DNA from: Atopsyche davidsoni
Taxonomy: Eukaryota; Arthropoda; Insecta; Trichoptera; Hydrobiosidae
Assembly (NCBI GenBank): GCA_022113835.1
Contig: JAILWY010000025.1
Span: 7,518,501-7,582,500 of the forward strand
Direction: 5' to 3'
Length of the DNA stretch: 64,000 nucleotides
Below are positions 13,691-25,266 of this stretch, one piece after another. The notes beneath the pieces are model-generated. The model had not been told where the DNA came from, ran no database searches, and worked only from the letters and a program-made list of their open reading frames with translations. The translations under genes and the position numbers were made by a program. Each line of letters opens with the position of its first letter. The stretch's first letter is position 1.

Positions 13691-13730
13691 AATAAGATTG
13701 GGCCAGGATAGTTGTATTAATAACCCAACG

Positions 13731-14350
13731 ACCTCTAATAGTTAACATTCAGAAAAAGCTAAAAGAAATACAAGCAAGTGATGTTAACATCGAGATAGAC
13801 TGGGTAAGAGCTCACGTTGGTCTTGTTAGCAACGAGAAAGCTGACGAAAAGGATAAAGAAGCCACCAAAAAGAAAATGAATTATGTATTTTCCGACTTTC
13901 CTCTGAGTTTCGCAAAAAATCTCCAGAGGTACACAAGCTCTCCGCAAGGGAACGTAACAAAGATGTTTTTTGATTCTGTGTATACAGGAATACCTGCGGG
14001 ATTAGCTTTGAATCAACCCAGCTCCTAACGGGCAATGGAGTTATGAGAAGTTATCTCCGACGACGACACATGATGCCCTTGTGATGATATTACTCCACAA
14101 ACAGTGATCCAACTTGTGGGTTCATGCCCCATCATTGGCCTTCAGAGACACCAACAGGAGGGCCTGAAGTCAGTGGCGAGACACCCACAGTTAATGAAGT
14201 CACTGGATGGCTTCTTGAAGAAGATATACCAGGGGGTGTAGCTTCAGTCACTCCCATATATAGCACAATTCGATTGACTAGTTTGGAAAGTTTACCCAAA
14301 TTGTGATGACAAACCTTGTACATAACAAGCAAGGTACAAAAAATATATAT
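13731..14350 (+). mobile_element. 5'-truncated LINE (family B) with RNase H remnant
   Basis: Flanked by ataacccaacg at 13720-13730 and 14351-14361. The reading IDWVRAHVGLVSNEKAD matches the end of the LINE-encoded RNase H domain (W-V-x-x-H-x-G-x-x-x-N-E-x-A-D). Downstream, split over two frames, are remnants of the post-RNase H cysteine/histidine region (CPCDDITPQTV, then LVGSCPI). The 3' end (acaagcaaggtac plus an A/T-rich tail) is shared with 59579-59952. Confidence 0.75.
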
Positions 14351-14361
14351 ATAACCCAACG

Positions 14362-14817
14362 TCCTCCACCCGCGAAGAGGCACCTGATGAGTGCGATGTA
14401 TCCGGAACTTTGCTTGTTATATACATGGTAGTAAGTATTATAACTGATTAGCAGCGGCGCACTCGCTTCGCGAAATACACAACGGCTCTGAGTGTTCTGC
14501 TGCAGAACCGAGATCGGATCAGTGAAATTAGGCTGGTGGCGAGTCAGTACAAACATAATCTCTCTGCGAGCAATGTGGGTCATCCGTACCAAGAAAGCCG
14601 GCGGTATCATAACCAGTCGGATGGCTCGGGGAAGTGAACCGGTCGGTGGTGAGCTCGGCAGCGGACGCATACACCATCCATCCCAACTCCGATAATTATA
14701 CAATTGTCGGAGTCAAGAATCGCCGGGAGACGACAATGATGGCGAGCCCCGCTGGGGGTTTCGGATTCTTCAGCGAACGCTAAGGACGCCGGATACTGCT
14801 GAAACCCTGAAAAAACG
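14362..14817. other. GC-richer block of unknown identity
   Basis: This stretch is clearly less AT-rich than its surroundings and open in several frames, but no protein family is recognisable. It sits between a LINE copy and a palindromic repeat, so a retroelement fragment is the likeliest explanation. Confidence 0.3.
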
Positions 14818-15113
14818 CTCAGTGAACAGAAATTCAATATTTTTGTACTCGGTGGAATTACTCTGTTTGATGATGCCAACGTGAAAGGTTTCGCGAAACC
14901 GGTCGCGAATAAAAACGAACATGTACATGAACATATCACTCAAGTGTTTTACTCAAAAATATCAGTTTTGTGAACAAGTAAAAAATTTCAAACAAAACAC
15001 TTGAGTGATTTTCCCACGTGTTAATTTTTATCGGTCACCGGTTTTGGTGATTTCGTTTTATCGATAAAAATAACACATGGAAAAATCAATCGAGAATTTT
15101 ATTTAAAATATTG
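14818..15113. repeat. Diverged copy of the palindromic repeat family
   Basis: An inverted tail (gaaattcaatatttttgtac) is followed by the direct arm starting actctgtttgatgatgccaac and cgaaaccggtc. A second inverted arm follows (cacttgagtgattttcccac). It has the same modules as 31783-32013 but is rearranged. Confidence 0.6.
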
Positions 15114-15289
15114 CCTAAAAACTATGTTTCAATATAAATTTTTGAAAACTTAAGTTTAAATTTAAATTTAAAATTTAATGCTTAATTTTCGAAGAGATTA
15201 TATTTTACTGTTTCATTTCTGAATACCAAAATATGAGTAGTAAAGTTTTTTTTTCTTTTCATTTTTGACTTGTTTTATTTATACATCAT

Positions 15290-15420
15290 TAAGTGCCTCT
15301 CCTCAGAGGAGGTTGGCGACCATTTCACTGAGCACATAGTCGTGCTGAGCCAGTATTCATGATTTTTTTAAGGGGAATATAGTGTAGTAGGTCCTCGAGT
15401 CTTTCTGCATCGCAATTTTA
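15290..15420 (-). mobile_element. LINE family A 3' end fragment
   Basis: gcctctcctcagaggaggttggc at its left edge is the antisense of the LINE A terminal codons and stop, followed by gaccatttcactgagca and a ctgagccagt box shared with copies at 20548, 25267 and 26980. Confidence 0.5.
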
Positions 15421-16775
15421 TATTAGAAGGAAAAATCTTCATTGTATCAGTTTATTCAGTTTTGACAAATTTGTTTGACAAAATATATTTTTAAATTAAA
15501 AAAAATCCCAGAAATTTAAATACTTTAAAATAAAAGTATCTAGAGCAGACTGATTTTCTATCACGCGTATAAGATTAGTTTGATTCTGAATAAATAACAC
15601 ATGTAGCAAGGTGAGGCATATAATAAATCTTTTACTGTAAATACAGAATGACATCAGCTGATAACGGTATTAGCTACAATTTTAGGCGTGCATGTACTTA
15701 ATTTATTGAATATAAATGTTACAGTTACACACATCATGTAAAAATACCTCAATATAGCCTTGCTGAAATATTGTAGTACAAAGCGCTTACAGCAAAAATG
15801 TTCGTTATCTCCTAACAGGTTAGGAAGTAATACAAATTTAACCAGTCTATCGAGGGTAAAATTTTAATATGCAAATGAAATACTATTAAAATTAATTATT
15901 TCTTATCACTCATTTTATACATTTAATATTTAATACTATTATTTTTGTTTGACTAATGCTGATTTGCAGAAAAGAAATCAATAAAAAAAATATATGAACC
16001 TACAAATAACGTGTATTTTCTTATGAAAAATGCGACAACTGTGTAATTTTTTTTCTACAAAGACGGAAAATATATTTAGATTTAATGTGTCAATAATCTT
16101 CTGTTAAAACACCAATTTCTTTCCAAAGCTATTTGCTAAGCGATATTAAATTTTGACACATTAACGGAAATTAGTTATTAAATTAAAAATATTTTGAGGC
16201 TTATTTACTTGTTGTCTAATTTAAGGTTTTTTTTAAATATTTTTGTATCTGATTTATTAACGATGTCGACTCGTTCCAAATCAACACGTTTGTGCAAGTT
16301 CAACAATGTTGATTGTTAAGTGTCAGCTTCGACTTCAGTATTGGCAGATTCATTTATGTCCAGGTTAATTGATAACCAGGTTCGGGTTTGAATCTCTCTC
16401 GTTTTTTTTTATTGAGATGCTGTCAGTTTGGAATTTAGGATGAATATTATATATACCCGGCACCATGTACCGTTACTCACTGATCAAATTAAGGCATTTT
16501 GATGTATGCGATCTTAATTTTAAGCATCTAGTTTTTTTATGTGAGATGGCACAAAATGTACGCAAGCTGCTTTGAGCGATAAATAATAAAATAATCGTGT
16601 TTAGTGTGCTGAAATATAATAGTTGTTTCATGTTTCAAAGAAATTATTTTATCATTCATGGTTTGTTGAATATATATATATCAACGGATTTTTGTGTTAT
16701 CAAATCGTTGGAAAGTATTTTTGTATTATTTTGAAATGTGTTGTTTTTTTTATGTAATAAAGTAAAAACTCATTT
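15421..16775. other. AT-rich intergenic region
   Basis: No coding or RNA gene seen. A TA dinucleotide run lies near 16670-16680. Confidence 0.5.
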
Positions 16776-17436
16776 TTTATTCATTATTTTATTCTTTTTT
16801 ATATAACATTCGTTTTCAATTATAACAAGCGAATCAAATCATAACATAACATTGGCATTATAAGTTACACTATTGTATATTTGTGACGAAGAAACAGAAG
16901 GGAAAAAATATAGAAAAATATACATACAAAAAAAAATCGAAAGTGTAGTCTTATGGCAAGTCATGGCGAGAAGAGAAGAAATAAAGTCAACATAAAATTA
17001 AATACAAACTAAAAATATAGGTAAAGTTAACGTAAAATCACAAGTCTTAAATTCGTGCGTGATAGCACCATACATCAACATCTCTTGTAAAGAGAAAACT
17101 GTCCTACTGGATCAGGCCACGCTGCGACAGACAGAGGTAGAGTAAAACGGCTTCAACGGAAACAACATAAAATACCCGAAATCATAAAAAAAAACAACAG
17201 AATACATAAGTCTTGTTAAGTAATCATAAAAATCCTGGTCGTACCCAATGACAATGTCTTGAATTCGTTCTCTTCAAAAATATGAGCAAACTTCAATAAT
17301 TTATATTAAATAATTTAAATAACGACACGGTTTAATAAATAAGGCGCCGGGCGGGTCGCGAACTCCCGGGCGAGACTCAATGGAGTATTTGATCGGTACT
17401 GACGCGTGTTTAAGGGCGGTTAAGTGCTAGGGTGGA
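16776..17436 (-). other. Probable 3' UTR of the single-exon Osiris gene
   Basis: The stretch after the stop codon is non-coding. The first canonical minus-strand AATAAA signals I found (TTTATT on the plus strand) are at 16788-16793 and 16776-16781, about 645 bases beyond the stop. A plus-strand AATAAA at 16756-16761 lies just beyond. The 3' UTR extent is inferred from these signals only; an earlier non-canonical site is possible. Confidence 0.35.
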
Positions 17437-18315
17437 TTATTGCTGGGGGCGCTGGGCGGCGTAGGCCTGCTCCTGCGCGTCGATGGCTCGTCCCCATCCA
17501 GCCCCATGGCCTCCCGAGCTGCCACCCCCATAGCCTCCGGCGTCGGCGTAACCCGAGGAGCCACCCGAGCTGTAGTCGGAGTGGCCACCGCCGCTGCTGC
17601 TGGACGAGTGGCTGCTGCTGTGGTGAGGGTGAGCCACCACCTCGTACGTCACGTGCTTCTGCTGCGACAGCAGCTTCTTCAGCCCGATGATCGCAGACAG
17701 GACGAGCGCCAGCTTTCCGATGAGCAGAGCCTTTCCGGCGATCAGCGCGATGGCACCCAGAATCAGCGGAAGAAGCGCGGCTGCCTTCAGAGCCAGCGCA
17801 GCCATGAGCGGTCCCAAAATCTTAGCAGCCTTCTTCTTCTTACCGCGTCCTTCTCCAGCTTCGTTTCCTAGCAGGCTATCAGATACGTCCTCGAGAGCGC
17901 GCCCCCCTGATGCGACCGCGTTGACCACGTCGCTTCCCTTGAGCTCGACCTTGACCGTGTGCGATTCCAGGAAGCGCTGCACGCGAGACAGCAGGAGGCT
18001 TTCCAGGGACTCGTCTCCGGTGAGGGCGCGAGGGGCGCCGTCCTGCTCAGCGCCGGGGGTCTTCACGACGGTCACGCCCTCGGTGAGTGCGAACATCTCC
18101 TTCTGCCCGAGGATCTTGTCGACGAAGGAGAATATCTTGTACTTGATGCACGAGGACGAGTCCTTCCTGAGACAGTCACTGTAGATGCTCTCCATCAGGT
18201 CGTTCTCCGTCTGGATGGAGTTCCGCGAGGGCTGCACGGAGCGGGCCTCCTGCGCGGGCAGGGTGAGCGCCGCCCCCGCCAGAGACAGGAATGCCAACAT
18301 CCACAACACTGCCAT
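17437..18315 (-). CDS. Osiris family protein (DUF1676), single exon
   Basis: Complete 292-residue frame, ATG at 18315-18313 and TAA at 17439-17437. A hydrophobic signal peptide covers about residues 1-20. Next come the Osiris cysteine pair C48 and C56 (SDCLRKDSSSC), the segment IKYKIFSFVDKILG (57-70), a LESHTVKVELKG stretch (117-127), a basic RGKKKKAAK patch (157-165), and a long Ala/Leu/Ile-rich hydrophobic segment at about 168-213. After it lie GLKKLLSQQKHVTYEVVAHP and a Gly/Ser/His-rich tail ending in an AQ-containing motif, DAQEQAYAAQ. Length and order fit the family. Osiris proteins are insect-specific secretory-pathway membrane proteins linked to endosomal trafficking and cuticle formation. 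From memory the sequence looks most like the Osi7/Osi9 type, but I cannot assign an orthologue. It is strikingly GC-rich against its surroundings and has no intron, unlike the four-exon neighbour at 45313-52438. The start is supported by an upstream TATA box and the signal peptide. Confidence 0.95.
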   Translation of the reverse strand: MAVLWMLAFLSLAGAALTLPAQEARSVQPSRNSIQTENDLMESIYSDCLRKDSSSCIKYKIFSFVDKILGQKEMFALTEGVTVVKTPGAEQDGAPRALTGDESLESLLLSRVQRFLESHTVKVELKGSDVVNAVASGGRALEDVSDSLLGNEAGEGRGKKKKAAKILGPLMAALALKAAALLPLILGAIALIAGKALLIGKLALVLSAIIGLKKLLSQQKHVTYEVVAHPHHSSSHSSSSSGGGHSDYSSGGSSGYADAGGYGGGSSGGHGAGWGRAIDAQEQAYAAQRPQQ

Positions 18316-18392
18316 GTTCAGACTCGATCTATCACTGGTCTACTCTCTGCACGGAACACTGTGCGTCTGTGGCCGAGAAGCCTCGCCGCCTC

Positions 18393-18400
18393 TTATATAG
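18393..18400 (-). promoter_or_regulatory. TATA box of the single-exon Osiris gene
   Basis: Read on the minus strand this is CTATATAA within a GC-rich context (ggggctatataagagg). It sits 78-85 bases upstream of the ATG. An ACAGTG initiator-like sequence at 18357-18362 lies about 35-40 bases downstream, which would give a 5' UTR of about 45 bases. Placement is by motif only. Confidence 0.7.
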
Positions 18401-19880
18401 CCCCGCCCGAATGAGGCCAGCGAGTATGGGAAAAGCTCTTATTCTTTCTCTTCTTTGTACGGCGCTCCGCCACCGAGCCGACACCTGCTGGTTATTTTTA
18501 ATAAGGTACTTTCTTCTTTTTGTTTCCGTTTGAGTTTGTGTGATACCGAAGATAAAATGGCGCCCGAACTTATTTAAGCTCGATGCGGATAATTTCGATT
18601 CGATAGGCCGAATCCACAAACACTCTAATCTCTCCGGACTTCTTTTTAGTGTGCTAGTGTTTTGTGTGTTTTTGATACGCAACTATTAAAATCCTATTTA
18701 GCGTAGTCGGAATGGATTATTTTCGATTCAATAGAATTTCAGATTGCCCGCACACAATTAGCGTATTCATTTTTAGATAATACCTGTTATTGATGGTAAA
18801 AGAAAATGGCTTTAATTTTACATTGGATTAAAAATAGCTTATTTATAAAAAAAAAATGTAAAATAAAACGAAAGAATCTATGCAATCGTTGAATAAATAA
18901 ACCGAATTAATAGAAATACAAATAATTGAAATATAACCAGCGTGCAAAGTCTTTTTTAAAACTCTTTGAAATTTAATTTGATTATGTAAATTGTTTTTAT
19001 TTTATTCATACATATTAAGTATTTTTATGCAAAAATCCAGTTTCATTTATACTATTCAAAAAATTGATATGATTTAACAATATATAAAAAAAACACTGTA
19101 CTAATAACATTTTAAAATATTTATACAATCAGTATTTTTCTCTCAATCAGGTTCATTGTTAAAATAACGCATTTTTTGACTATTCGCCACTTGACAACAA
19201 GAATAATTTTTAAAAAAAATGTAATAATTAATTGATTATTTAAAACGTTGTGTTTGCTCAGTAAATCTTTATCGGCTTTATATTATTTATTTATAATAAA
19301 GAGAATTTCGAAATGTCTTAACAAAACTAAGGATTTATTTTAATACAACAGATACTTTTATAATACAACACTAAGTACATCTATTATCTAGTTTGAATCT
19401 CAATTGAGTTCAATACCAGAAGAGGTGTGGGTTCAAATCCCGTGAAACTTTTTTTACAGGATTTTTAACTATTGATTGTTATACTGCGCCTGCAAGCATC
19501 CAAATTTAATTTCAGGTAGATCTGACAAAATTACACACTTGGAGGCTTTATCACGAGGTGGTAATAAAAATACACACAATGGGAGGCAGATGATTTATCA
19601 CGATGACCTTTAGTTGGCTGGCGTGTCTGAAATCTGGTCCGGCATCGCCATCTAGAATCGGATTCCCCAACAAAATCGAAAGCACTACAAAATAGGCTGT
19701 AGTTTAGAACGCCCAGCAAAAAGTTGGGACCGTAGAAACCGAGACTAAAGCATGTCTTCAGAGCTTACGTGAATTTCGATAAATCAATCCGATGAAGCTT
19801 TGATAAGCAAACAAGCTTTGCGCCTATAATATTTCAGTAATCGTTTCGCCCATGAAACGAGAAGAATCTCTGATTTTTTG
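18401..19880. other. Region upstream of the single-exon Osiris gene
   Basis: The first 300 bases are less AT-rich and probably hold promoter-proximal elements, but no named motif beyond the TATA box is clear. Further out it is AT-rich. A B-box-like gtgggttcaaatcccg near 19427-19442 suggests a SINE remnant. Confidence 0.4.
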
Positions 19881-19887
19881 TATTAAA

Positions 19888-19952
19888 ACACCGGTGGGAT
19901 TCGAACTCATATTATCGGCAATGCGGTACTATTGCTAATTGACCCGCGGTGC
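19888..19952 (-). repeat. tRNA-like sequence (SINE head or tRNA pseudogene)
   Basis: On the minus strand gcaccgc at the start can pair at six of seven positions with the terminal ccggtgt, and gagTTCGAATCCC is a near-perfect B box. It is only about 65 bases long with poor D and anticodon arms, so it is not a functional tRNA. Confidence 0.45.
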
Positions 19953-20547
19953 CGCTATAACGGCGCGAGAATTTTAATCGTTAAACGCAAATGTGGAGTC
20001 GGTGTACTTGAGTTGCTAGAAAAATAGTACCGCTTACCTAAATGTGGTTTTAGCAATTATTTGTTTAATTGAAAAATAAATGTGGATTGGTCATTGGAAA
20101 TATTTGTGCTTTGAATACTCAGTTCTTGTAATGATTTAACCTAGAAGTGCAGATTTAACCCATGGCTTAACATCCATGTGTCGAGTTTTTACAGCGACGG
20201 TCACTAATTCAAAAACTTCACCTAAAGTGTTAGTACTAATATTATTAGATTTAATTAATTTCTACAGTGATTTTTATATTAAAAGAGAAAAAGTATTATT
20301 AAAGTTCTAGTTTCTGTGTTATTAAAGCCTTACGTCAATGGTTGCAAACACGCAAAGACGTTTTGTGTGACACGCATTGTTCATAAACAGTCTTCATACC
20401 GAACGCGTGCTTTCCATAAGCACATTTGTGAAATTATTAATAAAAAATTCAGAATATGTCTCTATATATGAAACTTCTGATACAGTTTTATCCGAAAATT
20501 CGAACATTTTAATTCGTTGAAACATAAAAGGTATGATTATATTATAT

Positions 20548-20940
20548 CTTCTGTACCTCTCATCAGATAAGCTTTGTAACCATATCACTGAGCATATGTT
20601 TATCCTGAGCCAGTCTAACTTATCCGGATGTACTCAAATTTTCATGGGTAATTACCTGCAATTGACTTTATTTATTATTTATACAAATTAGAAGATCTTA
20701 CGCTCTTTTTAGGAGTTTTTTTTTCATTGCGCATTCTGTACAAGACTTTCTCATTTGTGTCGCGACCAACCCATGGATTTTTAAGGATTCTCCTATTAAG
20801 CTACATTGCGTTTTTTGAATTGTTGCTGTATTATGGGTTAGGCTTCAATTCCACGAAAAAAATCTGAAAAACATAGCATTTGGTGAGTCTCTAGTGAATT
20901 TACAATATCTGGCATATAATAGTTTTCTATGATTGTAAAG
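20548..20940 (-). mobile_element. LINE family A 3' fragment
   Basis: Antisense boxes in order: tgtacctctcatcagataag, atatcactgagcatatg, tgagccagtct, ttcattgcgcattctgtaca, ctttctcatttgtg and tttggtgagtctct. They align with 25267-25690 and 13370-13690. Decayed, no open frame. Confidence 0.5.
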
Positions 20941-21999
20941 ATAATATTAATTGTAGACTTGTGCAAATAATCGATTCATCGATTAAAATGCACGTAACAG
21001 CTTTATTTACAAGGGGGTGCTATTACCATAAAATTGTTGATATGCTATCTCAACATTTTTCTCACCGAGTCTAAGTTTTATGTAAAAATTTGGATCACTT
21101 CTTTATATAAATTTTATAATATTATATCGTCCTTGTGGACGTTTAAAAATCGGTGATTTATAAAATGATAAGTAAGGTAAAATATGAAAAAAAAAAAATT
21201 TAACAAAGCCCAGCAACTGCAGTTAAATTGTATCAAAAACAAAATTGAAGACACAGGCGTTATTCAGAGTTTTTCATGATCGTATTATCGTTATGTATAA
21301 TTTACAGCCTGGACTACATAGTCTATAAATAAGTGTGCTAACGGCTAAAACATGAACAGGTATAAATCTTTCAGTATTCCAGAATTAATATGGCACAGTG
21401 GTAGAAATCGAAGGTTGCAGTTGAACTGCATTCAGTGTTGCAAATCTCTCGTCGTGAATGACCCCGGCATATAATACCGGTTTACGTCCCATGCCCTATT
21501 CTTAGATCGTTTGTGAATACGGTGGTTGAATTGTATATCCCACTTAACTTAAACGCCACATTGCTGTTCGTACTTGTGTTAAAGTAAATTGAATTTCAGA
21601 TTTTAAATATAATTGAGGATGAGCAATGAAAAAGATAGAAAACAGTAATAATGTCGGTGCATGTTTGCTTGCAATAACAGCGTATGTTTATTATAAATAA
21701 TATACGCTATACCCACAAGATGTACATAAAATATTCGCAATATAATATTTTACAGTCGATTAAAGAATGCAATTTAATTTATTTTTTTAGTTTACATAAA
21801 AATTAAGCGCATGAAATAGCTTTTAGTGTAATTTCTATGCGGTGAAAATTATATAAAATCTTTATTTGAAGACCAACGTATCAAGTGGAATTTTTAGCCT
21901 GAAATGAATTTACTGTGTGTACAGTTATTGAATTCCGTACTTAATAATTCATAAGTGTTTGTACCTAAGGCAATCAATGTAAAGGATATATTAACAATA
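20941..21999. other. AT-rich intergenic region
   Basis: No gene supported. A TGGCACAGTGG A-box-like sequence at about 21391-21401 may be a SINE remnant, but no convincing B box follows. Confidence 0.4.
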
Positions 22000-23880
22000 C
22001 TAATGTTGCAGGTTGAGTTTTCAACATGAAGTACCTGAAGAGAATGTTGTATAAAACAATTCATAAGTGTTTGTATCTAAGATCATCAATATAAACGTGG
22101 TATTTAAAATACGCTTGAGTTGAGTTATTTTGAGTATAAACAATTCATTTGTATTTGTTCATATGACAGTCAATATAAAAAAGATGCCTTATGTTTTAAA
22201 CAAAAAGTACCTGTGTGTACAGCCAGAGAACGTTGGATTAAACAATTCATATGTGTTTGTATATAGGATCATCAATATAAAGGTTGTATTTAAAAAAAAC
22301 GTTGCAGGTTGAGTTTTCAACATGGAATAATTGTGTATACAGCCAGGGAATGTTGGATAAGACAATTCGTATGTGTGAATATAAAGTTCAGGTTCAAGGT
22401 TCATATAAAGGTTGTATTTAATAAACGTAGCAGGTATGGTTTTTAGCATGTAGTACCTGTGTATACAGCCAGATAATGTTGTATTAAACAGTTTACAAGT
22501 GTTTGCATCTAGGATCGTTATAATAAAGAATGTATTGAAAATACGTAGCAGGTTGAGTTTTCAACATGGAGTACTCGTGTATTCAGCCAGAGAATGTTGG
22601 ATTAAACAATTCATATGTGTGAATATAAAGTTCAGGTTCAAGATTCATATAAAAGTTGTATTCAATATACGTAGCAGGTATGGTTTTCAACATAGAATAC
22701 CTTTGTTTACTGCCAGAGAACGTTGAATTAAACAATTCATATGTGTTTGTATCTAAGATCGTCAATATAAAGGTTGTTTTTAATATACATAGCAGGTTGA
22801 ATTTTAAGCTTGAAGAACCTGTGTACACAGCCAGAGAATGTTGTATTAAACAGTTTACAAGTGTTTGCATCTAGGATCGTTTATATATAAAGGATGTATT
22901 TAAAATACGTGGCAGGTTGAGTTTTTAGCATGAAGCACCTGTGTATACAGCCAGAGAACGTATATTTAACAGTTCACAAGTGTTGTATTTAAAATACGTA
23001 GCTGGTTAAGTTTTTAGCACGAAGTACCTGTGTATGCAGCCAGAGAACGTTGTATCAAACAGTTCACAAGTGTTGTATTTAAAATACGTAGCTGGTTAAG
23101 TTTTTAGCACGAAGTACCTGTGTATGCAGCCAGAGAACGTTGTATCAAACAGTTCACAAGTGTTGTATTTAAAATACGTAGCAGGTTGAGTTTTTAGCAT
23201 TAAGTACCTGTGTATACAGCCGGAGAACGTATATTTAACAGTTCACAAGTATTGTATTTAAAATACGTAGCTGGTTAAGTTTTTAGCACGAAGTACCTGT
23301 GTATGCAGCCAGAGAACGTTGTATCAAACAGTTCACAAGTGTTGTATTTAAAATACGTAGCAGGTTGAGTTTTTAGCATTAAGTACCTGTGTATACAGCC
23401 AGAGAACGTATATTTAACAGTTCACAGGTGTTGAGTTTAAAATACGTAGCAGGTTGAGTTTTGAGCACGAAGTACCTGTGTATGCAGCCAGAGAACGTAT
23501 ATTTAACAGTTCACAGATGTTGAGTTTAAAATACGTAGCAGGTTGAGTTTTGAGCACGAAGTACCTGTGTATGCAGCCAGAGAACGTTGTATCAAACAGT
23601 TCACATGTGTTGTATTTAAAATACGTAGCAGGTTGAGTTTTTAGCATTAAGTACCTGTGTATACAGCCAGAGAACGTATATTTAACAGTTCACAGGTGTT
23701 GAGTTTAAAATACGTAGCAGGTTGAGTTTTGAGCACGAAGTACCTGTGTATGCAGCCAGAGAACGTTGTATCAAACAGTTCACAAGCGTTTGCAATTTGG
23801 ATCGTTTATACATAAAGGATGTATTTAAAATACGTAGCAGGTTGAGTTTTGAACACGAGGTACCTGTGTACACAGCCAGC
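22000..23880. repeat. Satellite array with 120-base and 90-base units
   Basis: Units carry a gtatttaaaatacgtagcag box, ggttgagtttt, agtacctgtgtatacagcca and gagaacgt. In 22000-22980 the spacing of the gcaggttgag box is about 118-126 bases and the units are diverged. From 22980 to about 23800 spacing is 89-90 bases and units are nearly identical. The short unit lacks about 30 bases (the tgcatctaggatcgt to aaagga part). Two 90-base subtypes (ttgtatcaaac or atatttaac) are interspersed. The open frames inside are artefacts of the repeat. Confidence 0.9.
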
Positions 23881-24130
23881 AGACGCGGCATGAATCCGTA
23901 ATGACGAGGCTCGGGCAGAACAATCCGCGAGAATCCGTACGTAGGCCGGCGATCCCCATTACTCCGAGCGATCTCGGACCTCGATCCGGCTGGCCCCGAA
24001 ACGCGGCAGAGGGTCAGCGATACTTTCTTCTGATGAATGGACTCGCAGGTGAAAAAAGGCAACTTACGAGCATCGTTTCGTCAGAAACTCACAGGTAGTC
24101 CCTCTGTGCAAACATATCGTTTTGGCGCGG
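23881..24130. other. GC-rich block abutting the satellite
   Basis: This is a sharp shift to GC-rich sequence at the array edge. It is open in plus (23901-24098) and minus frames, but neither product is recognisable. It could be an old repeat end or a cryptic exon. Confidence 0.3.
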
Positions 24131-24214
24131 CAACAGCCCGGCGATGTTTCATATTTTTGTGATTTTTCGGTTTCGCCACGTAGCTTCATAGACCAATTTT
24201 CTATATTTTGCATT

Positions 24215-24315
24215 AGTTATGCATCTGATGATGACCCGGTGTATTGGGTCGAAACTGGTAATGCAAATAATTTTAATAATCTCAAAGTTCAGACAAAATA
24301 CAAAGGTACATTTAC
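24215..24315 (+). repeat. Dispersed retroposon end, copy 1
   Basis: gatgacccggtgtattgggtc-gaaac, then aattttaata and gacaaaatacaaaggtac, shared with 58876-58962. The first part is a stem-loop (gacccggtgtattgggtc) of the type found at insect retroposon 3' ends. Confidence 0.6.
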
Positions 24316-25266
24316 CAGGGATCTTCACGAATCAAATGCCTTGTCCCTCAACAAGATTTCTATATTGACATTTGCAGTGAGAAAACACTGTAAATAGGTT
24401 CATAGTAAATAGCTTACTATACTTGATAATGTGAGCTTGATTTTATAATAATTTTGTGCGTCTATACAAATTTAAAAACAAGCCATTTTATAAAATCACA
24501 TTATGAAAAAAGTGTGTTTTTTTTGCGTTGCTTTATGGGAGTTTTTTTTGGTGTCATAAAGGAGAGTGTTTCATGTTTTTTACACTTACCACTTTTACAG
24601 TAGTTGTGTTGCTTTTATTGACAATGTTACGGACCTCTCTGATTACTCAGATTATGAATAGAGGCCATTGAGATTTGTTATATGATCTTAAGGCCAAAAA
24701 GAAGTAAATCGAAGTAGTGGTGGTTCAAGTTATAATAAACTATGTTTTGATAAATATATTTTGTGTTTACACAGTACAGTATTTTAGTTGATTGATTCAC
24801 ACGATTAGCATTTAATTTTAATCAAATGATCTAAGCATTACAATCGGTTTTTATATATTGGTAAGTTGAGTTTACAAGGAGAGGTCTTCATCCAATATTG
24901 CATGAGAATCAAATACTTTGCAAATAAGTACTAGTGTACTTATATTATTGGACACGTTTCGTTCTACATTATCTATTACATATTGTAACTAACATGCTTT
25001 TTTTTACATATATATTTTTTCTAGGTGGTTCTTATGAATTTTTTTTCAATATCAACGACTTCATGCCACTAATCATATATAAATTAATTTTAATAAGCTG
25101 TAAGCATCATAATTACAGTATTTATGTAAATAAAATAAAAAAAAATATTAAAATTATTCTTTAAGTGCTACCTACATTAGAAAAAGGATTTTTAATTTAA
25201 TTAAAAAAAAATCTATTTTAATTCAAGTATTAATTTGTAATTTCTTGTTTCGCTGCAGCCGTGATT
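24316..25266. other. AT-rich intergenic region
   Basis: No coding region or repeat that I can define. The 76-residue frame at 24934-25164 is AT-driven and Ile/Phe/Tyr-rich. Confidence 0.45.

Noticed and set aside
14278..14703. 141-residue minus-strand frame as a gene
   Set aside because: It crosses the 3' end of a LINE copy and its target duplication, and has no recognisable domain.
17424..18533. Several plus-strand open frames of 70-165 residues across the single-exon Osiris gene
   Set aside because: They are antisense shadows created by the high GC content of the Osiris coding sequence. They have no domain, and the minus frame has a full DUF1676 layout.
19888..19952. Functional tRNA gene
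   Set aside because: The B box and acceptor pairing are suggestive, but it is too short and the D and anticodon arms do not form.
22000..23880. Possible CRISPR-like direct repeats
   Set aside because: Units are long, contiguous and without variable spacers, and the window is eukaryotic. It is a satellite.
22130..24062. Many open frames of 60-126 residues on both strands in the satellite
   Set aside because: They repeat with the satellite units and show no conserved domain. They reflect unit lengths divisible by three.
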